Source: Verrucomicrobiota bacterium (GTDB lineage: Bacteria; Verrucomicrobiota; Verrucomicrobiia; JADLBR01). Taken from it: a DNA stretch of 64,000 bases. Below are positions 42,135 to 50,990 of the stretch, piece after piece. The position numbers were made by a program, and so were the translations under genes. The notes below the pieces were generated by a model, which worked only from the letters and a program-made list of their open reading frames with translations, was not told where the DNA came from and did not search any database. The stretch is from the NCBI GenBank assembly GCA_029560585.1, contig JAKQKQ010000189.1, positions 1 to 64,000 on the forward strand, in the 5' to 3' direction. Positions within the stretch are counted from its first letter, which is position 1. Each line of letters begins with the position of its first letter.

Positions 42135-42937
42135 CTCAGCTCATGCGCCGGAGTTACCCTCACCCGCACTTTGAATGCGCCCGGCACATCGTCCCCCGAT
42201 ATCACAAACAGGTACCCCCCCCCGCACCCCGAATACATCGCCCCCGCATAAGTCCGCTGGTAAAGGCGCATCAGTGCCAGGATGTCCAGCTCCAGGGTCG
42301 AGTGCCGCACCGTGTGCGGCAGCAGCGCCTCCCAGCAGACCATGCATTCATTCAGAGCCGAGCCTAAGGCCCGCGCGTCCTTGGACAGGATCGCCGCGTA
42401 GCAGTCCTTTCCACTTTGCCCCAGTCTCCTCACCCATTCCGCATCGAGGCGCTTCTCGCCCAGCGGGCCATAGCCTGGCGGCCGCGGCGCCACCGGGATG
42501 ACGTTCAGCACGCTCTCGAGCCACTTCGCCACCCCGACATCCGTGCACGTCTCAACGTGTTTCGGAAAATATCCGCCCTCGTGCCCAAAATCATAATCCA
42601 ACCGATTGATGCCCGGGTACAGCAGGCCGATCATGTCCTGAGACCCAGAGGGCTCCTTGAGTCCCCGATTCTCCTCCTCGTACAGCCGCCTCACCAGCGC
42701 GCACGGATCGCCCGGCGGCACACCTCCGCCCCACATTCGCATGGCCACCTTCCGGGTTCCCGTCGCCATCCCCGCCCGATCCATGAACCGCACATCGGGT
42801 TCCAAATTCACGACCACCATTGAACCCGGTGGCTCCGGATTCAGTCGCGAAACAAATGGCTGGTCGATCCAGCCCCCGGCCAACGCCGCACGATATGGGA
42901 TCTTACCAACCAACTCGGTCACCCGTGGGCCCGACAT
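42131..42937 (-). CDS. divergent GHMP-type sugar kinase
   Basis: The 268-residue protein shows the outer GHMP motifs: a first motif KIPYRAALAGGWIDQPFVS and a glycine-rich C-terminal motif YAGAMYSGCGGGYLFVIS. GSQDMIGLLYPGINRL resembles the GxQD substrate-site region of sugar 1-kinases. The central PXXXGLGSS phosphate loop is not recognisable; the corresponding region reads GMATGTRKVAMRMWGGGVP. It is also shorter than typical members (~320-350). It may be a distinct kinase subfamily or an inactive relative. The operon position between an epimerase and a nucleotidyltransferase favours sugar 1-phosphate formation. Start ATG 42937. Confidence 0.72.
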   Translation of the reverse strand: MSGPRVTELVGKIPYRAALAGGWIDQPFVSRLNPEPPGSMVVVNLEPDVRFMDRAGMATGTRKVAMRMWGGGVPPGDPCALVRRLYEEENRGLKEPSGSQDMIGLLYPGINRLDYDFGHEGGYFPKHVETCTDVGVAKWLESVLNVIPVAPRPPGYGPLGEKRLDAEWVRRLGQSGKDCYAAILSKDARALGSALNECMVCWEALLPHTVRHSTLELDILALMRLYQRTYAGAMYSGCGGGYLFVISGDDVPGAFKVRVRVTPAHELR

Positions 42938-42993
42938 AGCACTCCTCCTCGGTTCGCCCGCCCCCTCCCGCCAATTCGGGTCGGGCCTCCGGC

Positions 42994-44049
42994 TTAGACC
43001 GTATCCCGGACCGTGCGTCTGCCCGCTCTCCGGTCCTTGTATTGTTGCTCGATCCAACGGTACGTCTTTGTCAGCCCCGCCCGGAACGGCGTCGATGGCT
43101 CCCAGCCCAGCACCTTCTTGATGAACGTGTTGTCGCTATTGCGCCCGGCCACGCCCTGCGGCGCGCCAAGATCGTATCTCCGCTTCAACCTCACGCCCCC
43201 GATCTCCTCGGCGAGGCTCACGAGCGCATTTATCGAGAGCAGTTCGCTCGATCCGAGGTTGATCGGCACCGCGGTCAGCTCCTCGCAATGCGTGATCATG
43301 TCGATGCCTTTGACGCAATCCTCGATGAACATGAAGCTCCGCGTCTGCTCACCAGTTCCCCATATCTCGATCGCAAGCTTGCCGGTCTCCTTGGCCTCGA
43401 TCACCTTCCGGCAGATGGCCGCCGGCGCCTTCTCGCGCCCGCCGTCCCATGTCCCCCAGGGCCCATAGACGTTGTGGAACCGGGCGATGTAGGTCTTCAT
43501 CCCGCGCTCGGCCCAATACTCCTGGCACACCATTTCGGAAAAGAGCTTCTCCCAGCCATAGCCGCGTTCGGCCATTGCCGGATACGCGTCGCTCTCCTTG
43601 AGCGCGATCGCCTTCGGGTCTTTTTGCAGCTCGGTATTGTAGGCGCACGCCGATGAAGAGAAGAAGTAACGCTCTGCTCCGGCGCGCCATGCCGCCTCGG
43701 TCATGTGCGTGTTGACCAAAACGCTGCGCAAGCACTCCACGCGGAAGCGCTCGATAAAGCCCATGCCACCCATGTCCGCCGCGAGGTTGTATATCTCCCA
43801 CGCATCCTGGCACACCCGCGTGCAATTCTCCCTCTCGCTCAGATCTGCCGATACGCATTCAACACCCGGCGTCCGCTGGTACCAGTCGTATAGCGGCTTC
43901 TTGTCCACCGCCCGAATCCGCGTGAATCCCTTGTCCCAAAAATACCGCACCAGCGCGCCACCGATGAATCCACCGGCGCCCGTCACGACGATGAGCCCGT
44001 CCTTTCGGATTGTCCGGCTCGAACTGCCGCCCTGCTTCTTTGTTGCCAT
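42994..44049 (-). CDS. GDP-mannose 3,5-epimerase-like SDR enzyme
   Basis: The 351-residue extended SDR protein starts MATKKQGGSSSR. NAD(P) binding is at VVTGAGGFIGGALV. Hallmarks of plant GDP-mannose 3,5-epimerase (GME) are present: VDKKPLYDWYQ, YNLAADMGGMGFIE, the acid/base cysteine in SSSACAYN, YGWEKLFSE (YX3K), HNVYGPWGTWDGGREKAPAA with the catalytic Lys in REKAP, and RSFMFIEDC. GME converts GDP-D-mannose to GDP-L-galactose and GDP-L-gulose. It is the first gene of a four-gene minus-strand operon, 56 bp before the kinase. Bacterial homologues may use other GDP-sugars, so the exact product is inferred. Confidence 0.87.
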   Translation of the reverse strand: MATKKQGGSSSRTIRKDGLIVVTGAGGFIGGALVRYFWDKGFTRIRAVDKKPLYDWYQRTPGVECVSADLSERENCTRVCQDAWEIYNLAADMGGMGFIERFRVECLRSVLVNTHMTEAAWRAGAERYFFSSSACAYNTELQKDPKAIALKESDAYPAMAERGYGWEKLFSEMVCQEYWAERGMKTYIARFHNVYGPWGTWDGGREKAPAAICRKVIEAKETGKLAIEIWGTGEQTRSFMFIEDCVKGIDMITHCEELTAVPINLGSSELLSINALVSLAEEIGGVRLKRRYDLGAPQGVAGRNSDNTFIKKVLGWEPSTPFRAGLTKTYRWIEQQYKDRRAGRRTVRDTV

Positions 44050-44190
44050 ATCCTTGCGTGCCTCCTGTTTCCCGCCGTCGCCCGCCACCAGATACGCGCG
44101 AGTGACACCGACAGCCTACTGCCCCGCACAGCGACAGGAAATGGCGATCATTGACCGAAGCATGTCATTAAATGACTTTGGGGCATGCGG

Positions 44191-46410
44191 TCACTCAGAC
44201 TTCAGCCAATCGACCGCGCGGCACTGGGCATCGTCGGACCCGGCCGCATCCAATGCCAGGTGGGAGGTCGCACCCGCCACGGCATACGCCTTTTGAACGC
44301 CGTCGGCCACGTCCGCGCCCACGCCGGTCAGCCACAGGCGTCCTGGGGCCACCAACACGAGCATTCCTCCCACATCTCCGTACTTGGCCGCCCCTGGCAG
44401 GAAATCCGCGTGCCATGGCGATGTCAGCGCAGCGAACCGGAAATCCCCCACATCGATAGCGGACCTTTCGAGCGCATCGCCCATCACCGCGGCCGCCGCC
44501 GCTGCCCAGTGCCCCGCCCCACGGGCCGCCATGAGCCGAACGCGGCCCCCCTTCACCGCGCCGCCACCGCGCAACCATGCCACGGCGGTCATCACGTCAT
44601 GCACGCGTTGCACAAAGAGCGGCGCATTGTAGCCATAGGTGAGGATCGGATCGCGTTGCCACGGGTCCTCGGGCTTGGTCTTGGGCTCGTAGACCCGCCG
44701 ATTCCACTTCGCCCCAAGCCGATGCACGTCGACCCCGGCCACTGCCCATCCGCCCGCCAACGCGGCGCCCACCTCCGCGGTCGGAGCGCCAGCGGAGTCC
44801 ACCAATCCGTCCGCCCCCCCGGGGTCCAACCACACGATGGCCCCCCTCAACGCGGCATCCCCTTTGCCCTTCGCGGCTGGTGGCTTGAGCAGCGCGATCC
44901 GAACTTCCTCGCCGCTCGACTTCTGCAGCAACGTACCGGATGAGACGGTGCATCCGCCAATCGTCCTCTCTTCCAGAACCTGGAACTCGACCTGCGCCGC
45001 CGTGGGCGCACGGCGCCCAATCATCACCGACAGCGCGCCACCGATCACCTCGCGCGCGCCAGCCAGTGCGGCCGCGTCCTTGGGCGCAAGCAGTGGTCCC
45101 ACCTGCGCGGCCGCATCGTCGGCCCACCACTTGCAGACGGAGCGCTCGTGCGCATCCCCTACGTGCCCCCCAGTCGGTGCCGGATGTTGCGCGTCCCACA
45201 CGGTCAGCTGTGCGCTCGGCTGAAACTCGAAATCCCTCTCCACCACCGGATCCTCAAATCCCAGCTTGAAATGACGGTTGATGAAACTGAAGAACTGGCT
45301 CCGGGAAACTTGATTGTAGTTGTGCTTGAACTGCGTGTTGAAGTGGGCCTCGTAATTGCCGCCGGCCCCAAGCATCTTGTAGAGCGCGAGAAGATCTGGA
45401 TGCCCCTTGGTCTCGAGTTCTTTGGTCCAGTCGTCAGCCGCCGTCAGCCCCAGGGGACGCGGCGCGGCAAGCGCCCCGATATCGATATTCCCCTGATTGA
45501 TCCGAAGATAGATGGCGTTCTCGCAGGCGCATCCCCCCTGCATGGCGGTCGAGACCATCACCGCCGGAAACGCCGCTCGCGCACGCCCGTCAACCGCGGT
45601 CAGCATCATGGTCTGCGTTGCTCCCCCGCTCCCGCCCGTCATCGCGATACGATCCGGATCAACATCGGGAAGCCCCAGCAGGAAATCCAGAGCGCGCACG
45701 CTGCTCCACGTTTGAATGCCCAGGCGCGACTGGAGCCAGCCGGATGCCACCGCGCCCCCGAGCAACCAGCCCTGGGTCCCCTTCACATCGGCGTCGGGCG
45801 GCGCCGCCCGCCGATGCACCGGAAACTGTATGGAATCCGCATTCCCAAGCATGTCGTACACGAACGCGACACAGCCCATCCTCGCCAATTGCACGCATGT
45901 GGCCTGAAACTTCGATCTCGCGCCCCCCTCGAATCGCTCCTCCCCCCCAGCCATCCACTCCCGAATGCTCTTCGGCCCGCCCTTCTCTGCGGCCGCGTCC
46001 ATAAACCGCCCGTTGATCCAGTGTCCATGTGCGACCAGCACCGCGGGCCGACGGCCACCGCCCGCGTCACTCTTTGGCCGATAGAGATTCCCAGTCACGA
46101 AATGTCCCGGCATCGACTCAAAAAATACCTTTTCGATGGTGTAGTCACCCATGTCTGTGCACCCATGAACCACCGCGTTCAGCGGGCACTTCGCCGGCTC
46201 TGGCCACAACCCCGCAGCCACCTTTACCCGCAGGCGTATCTCCGCCGACCTGTCCCGCCACGCCTCGGGGGATCCCACGGCCTGAAACGGAAAATACCCA
46301 TAGAGCGTCCGCAGATCCCCATCCCGCGGATCCGCGGCGCGCGCCTTGCCATCGCAACCCAGAATCCCAACTAGGACCGCCATCCCGCTCAGCCACGACC
46401 GTCGCTTCAT
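44191..46410 (-). CDS. secreted double alpha/beta-hydrolase, acetylxylan-esterase-like
   Basis: The 739-residue protein has a signal sequence (MKRRSWLSGMAVLVGILGC) with a possible lipobox cysteine at 19. The first hydrolase domain (~90-400) has VLVAHGHWINGRF (oxyanion strand), the nucleophile elbow AMTGGSGGATQTMM and, later, HFNTQFKHNYN, which may supply the His. A second, weaker alpha/beta-hydrolase-like domain (~480-739) has AIVWLDPGGADGL and RLMAARGAGHWA, with Ala-Arg-Gly where a GXSXG would be expected, so it is probably non-catalytic. PVC proteins of this build are annotated as carbohydrate esterases. It follows the triheme protein gene by 91 bp. Confidence 0.78.
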   Translation of the reverse strand: MKRRSWLSGMAVLVGILGCDGKARAADPRDGDLRTLYGYFPFQAVGSPEAWRDRSAEIRLRVKVAAGLWPEPAKCPLNAVVHGCTDMGDYTIEKVFFESMPGHFVTGNLYRPKSDAGGGRRPAVLVAHGHWINGRFMDAAAEKGGPKSIREWMAGGEERFEGGARSKFQATCVQLARMGCVAFVYDMLGNADSIQFPVHRRAAPPDADVKGTQGWLLGGAVASGWLQSRLGIQTWSSVRALDFLLGLPDVDPDRIAMTGGSGGATQTMMLTAVDGRARAAFPAVMVSTAMQGGCACENAIYLRINQGNIDIGALAAPRPLGLTAADDWTKELETKGHPDLLALYKMLGAGGNYEAHFNTQFKHNYNQVSRSQFFSFINRHFKLGFEDPVVERDFEFQPSAQLTVWDAQHPAPTGGHVGDAHERSVCKWWADDAAAQVGPLLAPKDAAALAGAREVIGGALSVMIGRRAPTAAQVEFQVLEERTIGGCTVSSGTLLQKSSGEEVRIALLKPPAAKGKGDAALRGAIVWLDPGGADGLVDSAGAPTAEVGAALAGGWAVAGVDVHRLGAKWNRRVYEPKTKPEDPWQRDPILTYGYNAPLFVQRVHDVMTAVAWLRGGGAVKGGRVRLMAARGAGHWAAAAAAVMGDALERSAIDVGDFRFAALTSPWHADFLPGAAKYGDVGGMLVLVAPGRLWLTGVGADVADGVQKAYAVAGATSHLALDAAGSDDAQCRAVDWLKSE

Positions 46411-46501
46411 GCGCACCACGTTGGGCCCCTCCCGCGGCGCTGTCCAGATGGTTGGCGAAAACCGAACTCGGCCACGTGGCGACCAACCCGAGACGACCGG
46501 C

Positions 46502-49444
46502 TCACCGCGTCGGCTGATACCAGAGCGACTCCCAATACTTTCGATCGATCTGGTAGGCATCGTCCCGTGACACGGCGGCGTCCGAACTCGCCGGCAAAAT
46601 ACCATACCGCGTCATCTCGCGTCGGTACTCTGGCCTGGGCCTGAAGTTTGCCATGTCAAACCGAGTGATCTGCTCCAGATACCTCTTGCCCTCCGCCACC
46701 ATGGCCAAGATCCTCAAATACCCGGGATCTGCGGGGCTAGAGAACACGCGCGCCGATTCACCGTCGGCCCCTTTGCAGATCCCGAGCCCACCCGCCTCTG
46801 GTGCGAGAGGGGCAAGCAGCGCCAGCGATTTTTCCGGCCGCGAAAGATCAAACACGATGTGCCGGCTTCCGCGGTGTTTCGGATCCGTCTGCTCAAATCT
46901 CCAAAACGACATCTTCCTCTCGTCCGAAAGCGCCCGCGGGAGCGCCATTTCACCATTCGGCAGGTGGCATGTGGCGCACCGCCCGTCGAACACCTCCGTT
47001 GCCGCGACGGTCACGGGCCAGTCGAAATCCGTGTCCGTCGGCTGATTGAGCGCATATCCCCCGATCATGCCCGTTCCCAGCGCGGCGTACGTTCCGATGT
47101 AGGGCGCCCCGGAGTCGATCCAGAGCCTGAGCATCTTCGCCTCGTGGGCGCTCGCCCTAACGCCCTGATGCGACCCATCGACCATCTTCAATATCCTGCT
47201 CGCACCCGAACCCAGCTCGCGCGGCCCATAATTGCTCTTCGGCCGATTCCTCCCATCCGAGAACAGCGCCCGCGTGGTCATCGTGAAATAGCTGTGAGAA
47301 TATATGGGACCACGATCTCCCGACAGGATGACCCCGCCCGAGCGCGGCCCACCGCGGGCGGTTTTCTCGTAACCGTGGCAATCCACGCACAGGTGGTCCA
47401 ATATCGGCTGAATGTCTCGGGGATAATCGAACACGTCCGGACAATCCGCTATCGGCGCTATTCGATCGGGTCCACGTCCCAGCGCGAGCAACCCTCCCAC
47501 CGGCGCAATCGTCTGCGTCCTCTGCTCGTGGCACCCGACGCACGAGGTTGTTTCACCCGGCTGGACGGTCAAGAAGCTCTGCATGCGCTTGACCGCCAAA
47601 CCGGCGCCATCCAGCGCGACGAGGATCAGGCTCCTCAGGGCCGGCACCTCGAAATTCGCAGACCCGTCCGCCTCCACGGGCACGGTCCCCACGACTCGCT
47701 CCAAAGTGAATGACCCACCGTACGTCAAGGGCTCCATCCCGCCGGTGTAATTGATCGGCTTGGGCAACGACTCCAGCACGAGCAGTTGTTTGATATCACC
47801 GCGCGCGACTCCCCCCATGTTCCGCCCGCGATAGACATCTGCCACTATCAGTGTCCCCGTCGCACTCGCGGGATTGGTGCGCTCCGGTATCCGCCTCTCC
47901 GGCATCCGCGAATAGACTGGGCGCGGTTCGTGCAACAAGTAGCCGGCGTCCCGATCCGCCTGCGAAAGCGCGAATATCTCTATCGCCCCGCCCTCCCCAT
48001 CAAGCGCCGTGATCCCGGCATCGCGGGCGGCGATGAAGCAGTCCTCCCCAAACGCCCAGGGATCACGAAACGTCTCGTCGGCGTTCAGCACCCGCGCCCG
48101 TCCGGCGTCGTCCGGCCCGGAGCGAGAATCAATGAGTGCCACCGCACCCGCATGGTCTCGCCTGCCGTGCCCCGGCGAGAATATCGTCACGACCCTGTCC
48201 GACCCGGGAACTGGCTTGGCATCGATCATAAGGAGCCCGGGGCGCTGATTGCCGAAATGCACCATCTGCCCAGTGCCGTCGGGGTTGGTCGTCCAAAGAT
48301 GGTGATAATCCACCTGCGATCGGTCGATGTACTCCCAGCGGGTGTAGATCGCGCGCCCATCCGGCAGCAGCCAGGGAGTATTGTCGTGCTCGTTATTGGA
48401 GGAGATCGTGCGGATGCCGTTGCCATTCGCATCGCAGCGGTGCAGGACCGCCACCTGCGTCGCCCAGCAGTTCACCCACCGCTTGCAGCGGCTCGACACA
48501 AACAGGATGTCCCCGCCCGGCAGCCGACATGGCTCGATGTCGTCGTAATCACCGTCTGTCAGGCGCCGCAGGCCAGTGCCATCCGCGCCGATCGTGTGCA
48601 GGTGATAGTGTTCCCGATCCCCCTTTCGATAGGAGAACAGGATCGTTCGACCGTTGTGATCCACGAATGGATCGCGCACGCCTCCCCCGGGGTCATCCAG
48701 CAATACCGTCACCCGCCCGCTCTCGACATCCCACTTGCACAATCGCCCGCCGGGTCGATAGGCGACCGCTTTCCCGCCCAGTTGCGACGCCACCCTGACC
48801 CCATCGCCCTTCTCGCATTCCGCGTAGTAACCGAAATTGGCATACCAGTGCCCATCCGGGATCGGCTTGCGCATCGCGAACACGATCTCCCGCGCGCCCA
48901 TGCGCGCCATCGCCTCTCGCACCTTTGCCCGCGCCCGGTCCGCCCGCTCGGCCCGCACCGCCTCCTTTCGTGCCTTCAGCGCCGCCCCCGCCGCCGGCTC
49001 GAGCGGCTCCACCTCCCAAATCGAATAGATGCCGTACTGCGCCGGATGCTCGCACGCGATCCTCAGAAAACGTCCCGAAACACCGCCACACTCCACAACC
49101 TCGTTGCCCCCACCAGAACCCCGCCGCTGAACGGCGGTCTTCCACTGTCGCCCGTCGCACGAAATCTGGATCGAATAGTCCACGGCGTGCGCCCGCTCCC
49201 AACGGATGCGGATCCTGCCGTGGCTCACCGCTGATCCAAAATCGATATCCAACTGCTGCGCGCCACCCGACGAACTTGCCCAGCGAGTCTTTGCCGATCC
49301 GTCTATCGCGTTCTCGGCAATGAACTCACCAGCATGCTCGGAAGACGCTCGCGCCCCCCATGAGTCAGCAGGCCCCGCCCCCACCGCGCGGCACGATCCC
49401 GCACCCACCGCGACGCAGATAAACAATATGACACGCGGGTCCAT
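46502..49444 (-). CDS. hydrazine-synthase-alpha-like triheme protein with an F5/8C (discoidin) domain
   Basis: The 980-residue protein has a signal peptide (MDPRVILFICVAVGAGSC). Residues ~30-150 form an F5/8 type C carbohydrate-binding domain (AENAIDGSAKTRWASSSG; GRFLRIACEHPAQYG). Residues ~180-600 form a six-bladed-propeller-like region as in hydrazine synthase alpha (VFAMRKPIPDGHWYANFGYY; FSYRKGDREHYHLHTIGADG). Three CXXCH heme motifs lie at CVGCHEQ (~636), CVDCHGY (~686) and CATCHLP (~820). True hydrazine synthase also needs beta and gamma subunits, which are absent, so a different periplasmic redox or glycan-related role is likely. It follows a sigma-54 activator gene by 64 bp. Confidence 0.83.
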   Translation of the reverse strand: MDPRVILFICVAVGAGSCRAVGAGPADSWGARASSEHAGEFIAENAIDGSAKTRWASSSGGAQQLDIDFGSAVSHGRIRIRWERAHAVDYSIQISCDGRQWKTAVQRRGSGGGNEVVECGGVSGRFLRIACEHPAQYGIYSIWEVEPLEPAAGAALKARKEAVRAERADRARAKVREAMARMGAREIVFAMRKPIPDGHWYANFGYYAECEKGDGVRVASQLGGKAVAYRPGGRLCKWDVESGRVTVLLDDPGGGVRDPFVDHNGRTILFSYRKGDREHYHLHTIGADGTGLRRLTDGDYDDIEPCRLPGGDILFVSSRCKRWVNCWATQVAVLHRCDANGNGIRTISSNNEHDNTPWLLPDGRAIYTRWEYIDRSQVDYHHLWTTNPDGTGQMVHFGNQRPGLLMIDAKPVPGSDRVVTIFSPGHGRRDHAGAVALIDSRSGPDDAGRARVLNADETFRDPWAFGEDCFIAARDAGITALDGEGGAIEIFALSQADRDAGYLLHEPRPVYSRMPERRIPERTNPASATGTLIVADVYRGRNMGGVARGDIKQLLVLESLPKPINYTGGMEPLTYGGSFTLERVVGTVPVEADGSANFEVPALRSLILVALDGAGLAVKRMQSFLTVQPGETTSCVGCHEQRTQTIAPVGGLLALGRGPDRIAPIADCPDVFDYPRDIQPILDHLCVDCHGYEKTARGGPRSGGVILSGDRGPIYSHSYFTMTTRALFSDGRNRPKSNYGPRELGSGASRILKMVDGSHQGVRASAHEAKMLRLWIDSGAPYIGTYAALGTGMIGGYALNQPTDTDFDWPVTVAATEVFDGRCATCHLPNGEMALPRALSDERKMSFWRFEQTDPKHRGSRHIVFDLSRPEKSLALLAPLAPEAGGLGICKGADGESARVFSSPADPGYLRILAMVAEGKRYLEQITRFDMANFRPRPEYRREMTRYGILPASSDAAVSRDDAYQIDRKYWESLWYQPTR

Positions 49445-49508
49445 TGCGATTGGCAAAAAACTTAGGCGGGTTTTCACCCAAGCCGAGCAGAAAACTCCCA
49501 ACGGGCTG

Positions 49509-50942
49509 TTAACCGTGCCCGAACTCCCTCTGCAATCCGAGTTGCTCGATGCGTTTGCGCAGTGTCGCCCGCGCCATGCCCAGCCGTCTGGATGCCTGCA
49601 CCTGATTGCCATTCGTCTCCCGCAGCACCCGCAGCAGCAGCTCGTGTTCTACAAGGTCGAGGATCGGCCTCTCCGGGTGTTCCAGCGAGTGCCTCAGGAT
49701 CAGCTCCATCGCCTCGTCCAGCCCGCCGCCGCGCCGGTTACCCCGGCCCAGCGAGCGCCCCGCGCTCAGGATCGACTGAGGCAGATGATGCGGCAGAATC
49801 GCGTCCCCGGACGCCAGCACCGCGGCGCGATGGATGCAGTTCTCAAGCTCCCTGACGTTCCCCGGCCATGAATACCCCTGCAGTATCTGCATCGCCTCCT
49901 GAGAAATCGAAACGACGCCGAGATCCTCCTGCGCGGCAATCTTCTTCAGGATCGACATGCTGATCGCCGGCACGTCCTCCTTCCGCTCCCTGAGCGAGGG
50001 AACCTCGACCCGGACGACGTTCAGCCGATAGAAAAGATCTTCGCGGAACCGCTTGGCGGCGATCTCCGCCTCGAGGTCCTTGTTCGTCGCCGCAATCAAC
50101 CGCACGTTGACCCGGATCGGCACGTTGCTGCCCACGCGCGTGAACTCGCCGTCCTGCAGCACGCGCAGCAGCTTGGCCTGCGTGCCAATCGGCAAGTCCC
50201 CAACCTCATCGAGAAAAATCGTCCCCTCGTCGCAGTACTCGAACTTGCCCTTGCGGGTCCCCGCGGCACCCGTGAACGAACCTTTCTCGTGCCCGAAAAG
50301 CTCGCTCTCCAACAGGCTTTCGGGTATCGCCGCGCAATTCACCGCCATGAAAGGCTGCCCTTTGCGAAGGCTGTGCCGATAGATCGCCCGCGCGATCAGC
50401 TCCTTCCCCACCCCACTCTCCCCCGTCACCAGCACCGTCGCGTTCGTGGGTGCCACCTGGCCGATCAACTTGAAGATCGCCTGCATCGCCGGAGTGCTGC
50501 CAATGATCGTCTCCGGCACGAACACCGTGCTCGGGTTCACGCCCGCCCGAAATGATTTGATGCTCCGCACGGTGTTCAGCACATCGCGGACGATGAACCT
50601 CGCCTGGTTCGGGTCGAAGGGCGCATGCATGATGTCATACGCCCCCAGTTTCATCACCTCGATCGTCACCTCCGGATCTTTCGTGTCCGCCACCACGAGC
50701 ACGGGCATCTGCGCGTTCCAGCCCCGCACGCTCTGCAATAAAATCAGCCCTTCGCTCGTGTCCGGCCCCAGCTCAAGCACGACCAGGTCCGGCCGCCACT
50801 CCTCCACCGACTTCATCAGCCGGTCGCCACGCGACTCCACCAGAATCTCAACCCTCTCATCGGCCAGCAGTCCCCGGAGGAACCTCAGCGTCGCCTCCGC
50901 AGGTTGCAGCACCGCAACCTTGTCCATTCCCGATGAGCTCAT
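49509..50942 (-). CDS. sigma-54-dependent regulator with a degenerate receiver domain
   Basis: The 477-residue protein has NtrC-type architecture. Residues 1-125 fold like a receiver, but the phospho-acceptor position reads LVVLELGPDTSEG, with Glu57 where Asp is expected. The usual Lys of the KPF motif is lost too (IMHAPFDP). Residues ~145-380 are the AAA+ domain: Walker A GESGVGKE, the sigma-54 contact loop GSFTGA, and Walker B GTIFLDEVGDL. Residues ~430-477 are a Fis-type helix-turn-helix (NQVQASRRLGMARATLRKRI). It should activate sigma-54 promoters without classical phosphorylation. The HZS-alpha-like gene lies just downstream on the same strand. Confidence 0.9.
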   Translation of the reverse strand: MSSSGMDKVAVLQPAEATLRFLRGLLADERVEILVESRGDRLMKSVEEWRPDLVVLELGPDTSEGLILLQSVRGWNAQMPVLVVADTKDPEVTIEVMKLGAYDIMHAPFDPNQARFIVRDVLNTVRSIKSFRAGVNPSTVFVPETIIGSTPAMQAIFKLIGQVAPTNATVLVTGESGVGKELIARAIYRHSLRKGQPFMAVNCAAIPESLLESELFGHEKGSFTGAAGTRKGKFEYCDEGTIFLDEVGDLPIGTQAKLLRVLQDGEFTRVGSNVPIRVNVRLIAATNKDLEAEIAAKRFREDLFYRLNVVRVEVPSLRERKEDVPAISMSILKKIAAQEDLGVVSISQEAMQILQGYSWPGNVRELENCIHRAAVLASGDAILPHHLPQSILSAGRSLGRGNRRGGGLDEAMELILRHSLEHPERPILDLVEHELLLRVLRETNGNQVQASRRLGMARATLRKRIEQLGLQREFGHG

Positions 50943-50990
50943 TAGAAATCGCCTGTAGTTTCAGTTGATGGCGGGATTATCTTGGGTATT

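Noticed and set aside
46502-49444. Identification as an anammox hydrazine synthase
   Set aside because: Only an alpha-like chain is present, no beta or gamma subunit lies nearby, and the discoidin domain is not part of true hydrazine synthase.
49445-49508. Sigma-54 promoter in front of the heme-protein gene
   Set aside because: A TTTTGC-like -12 element exists on the minus strand, but no GG lies at the required distance upstream.
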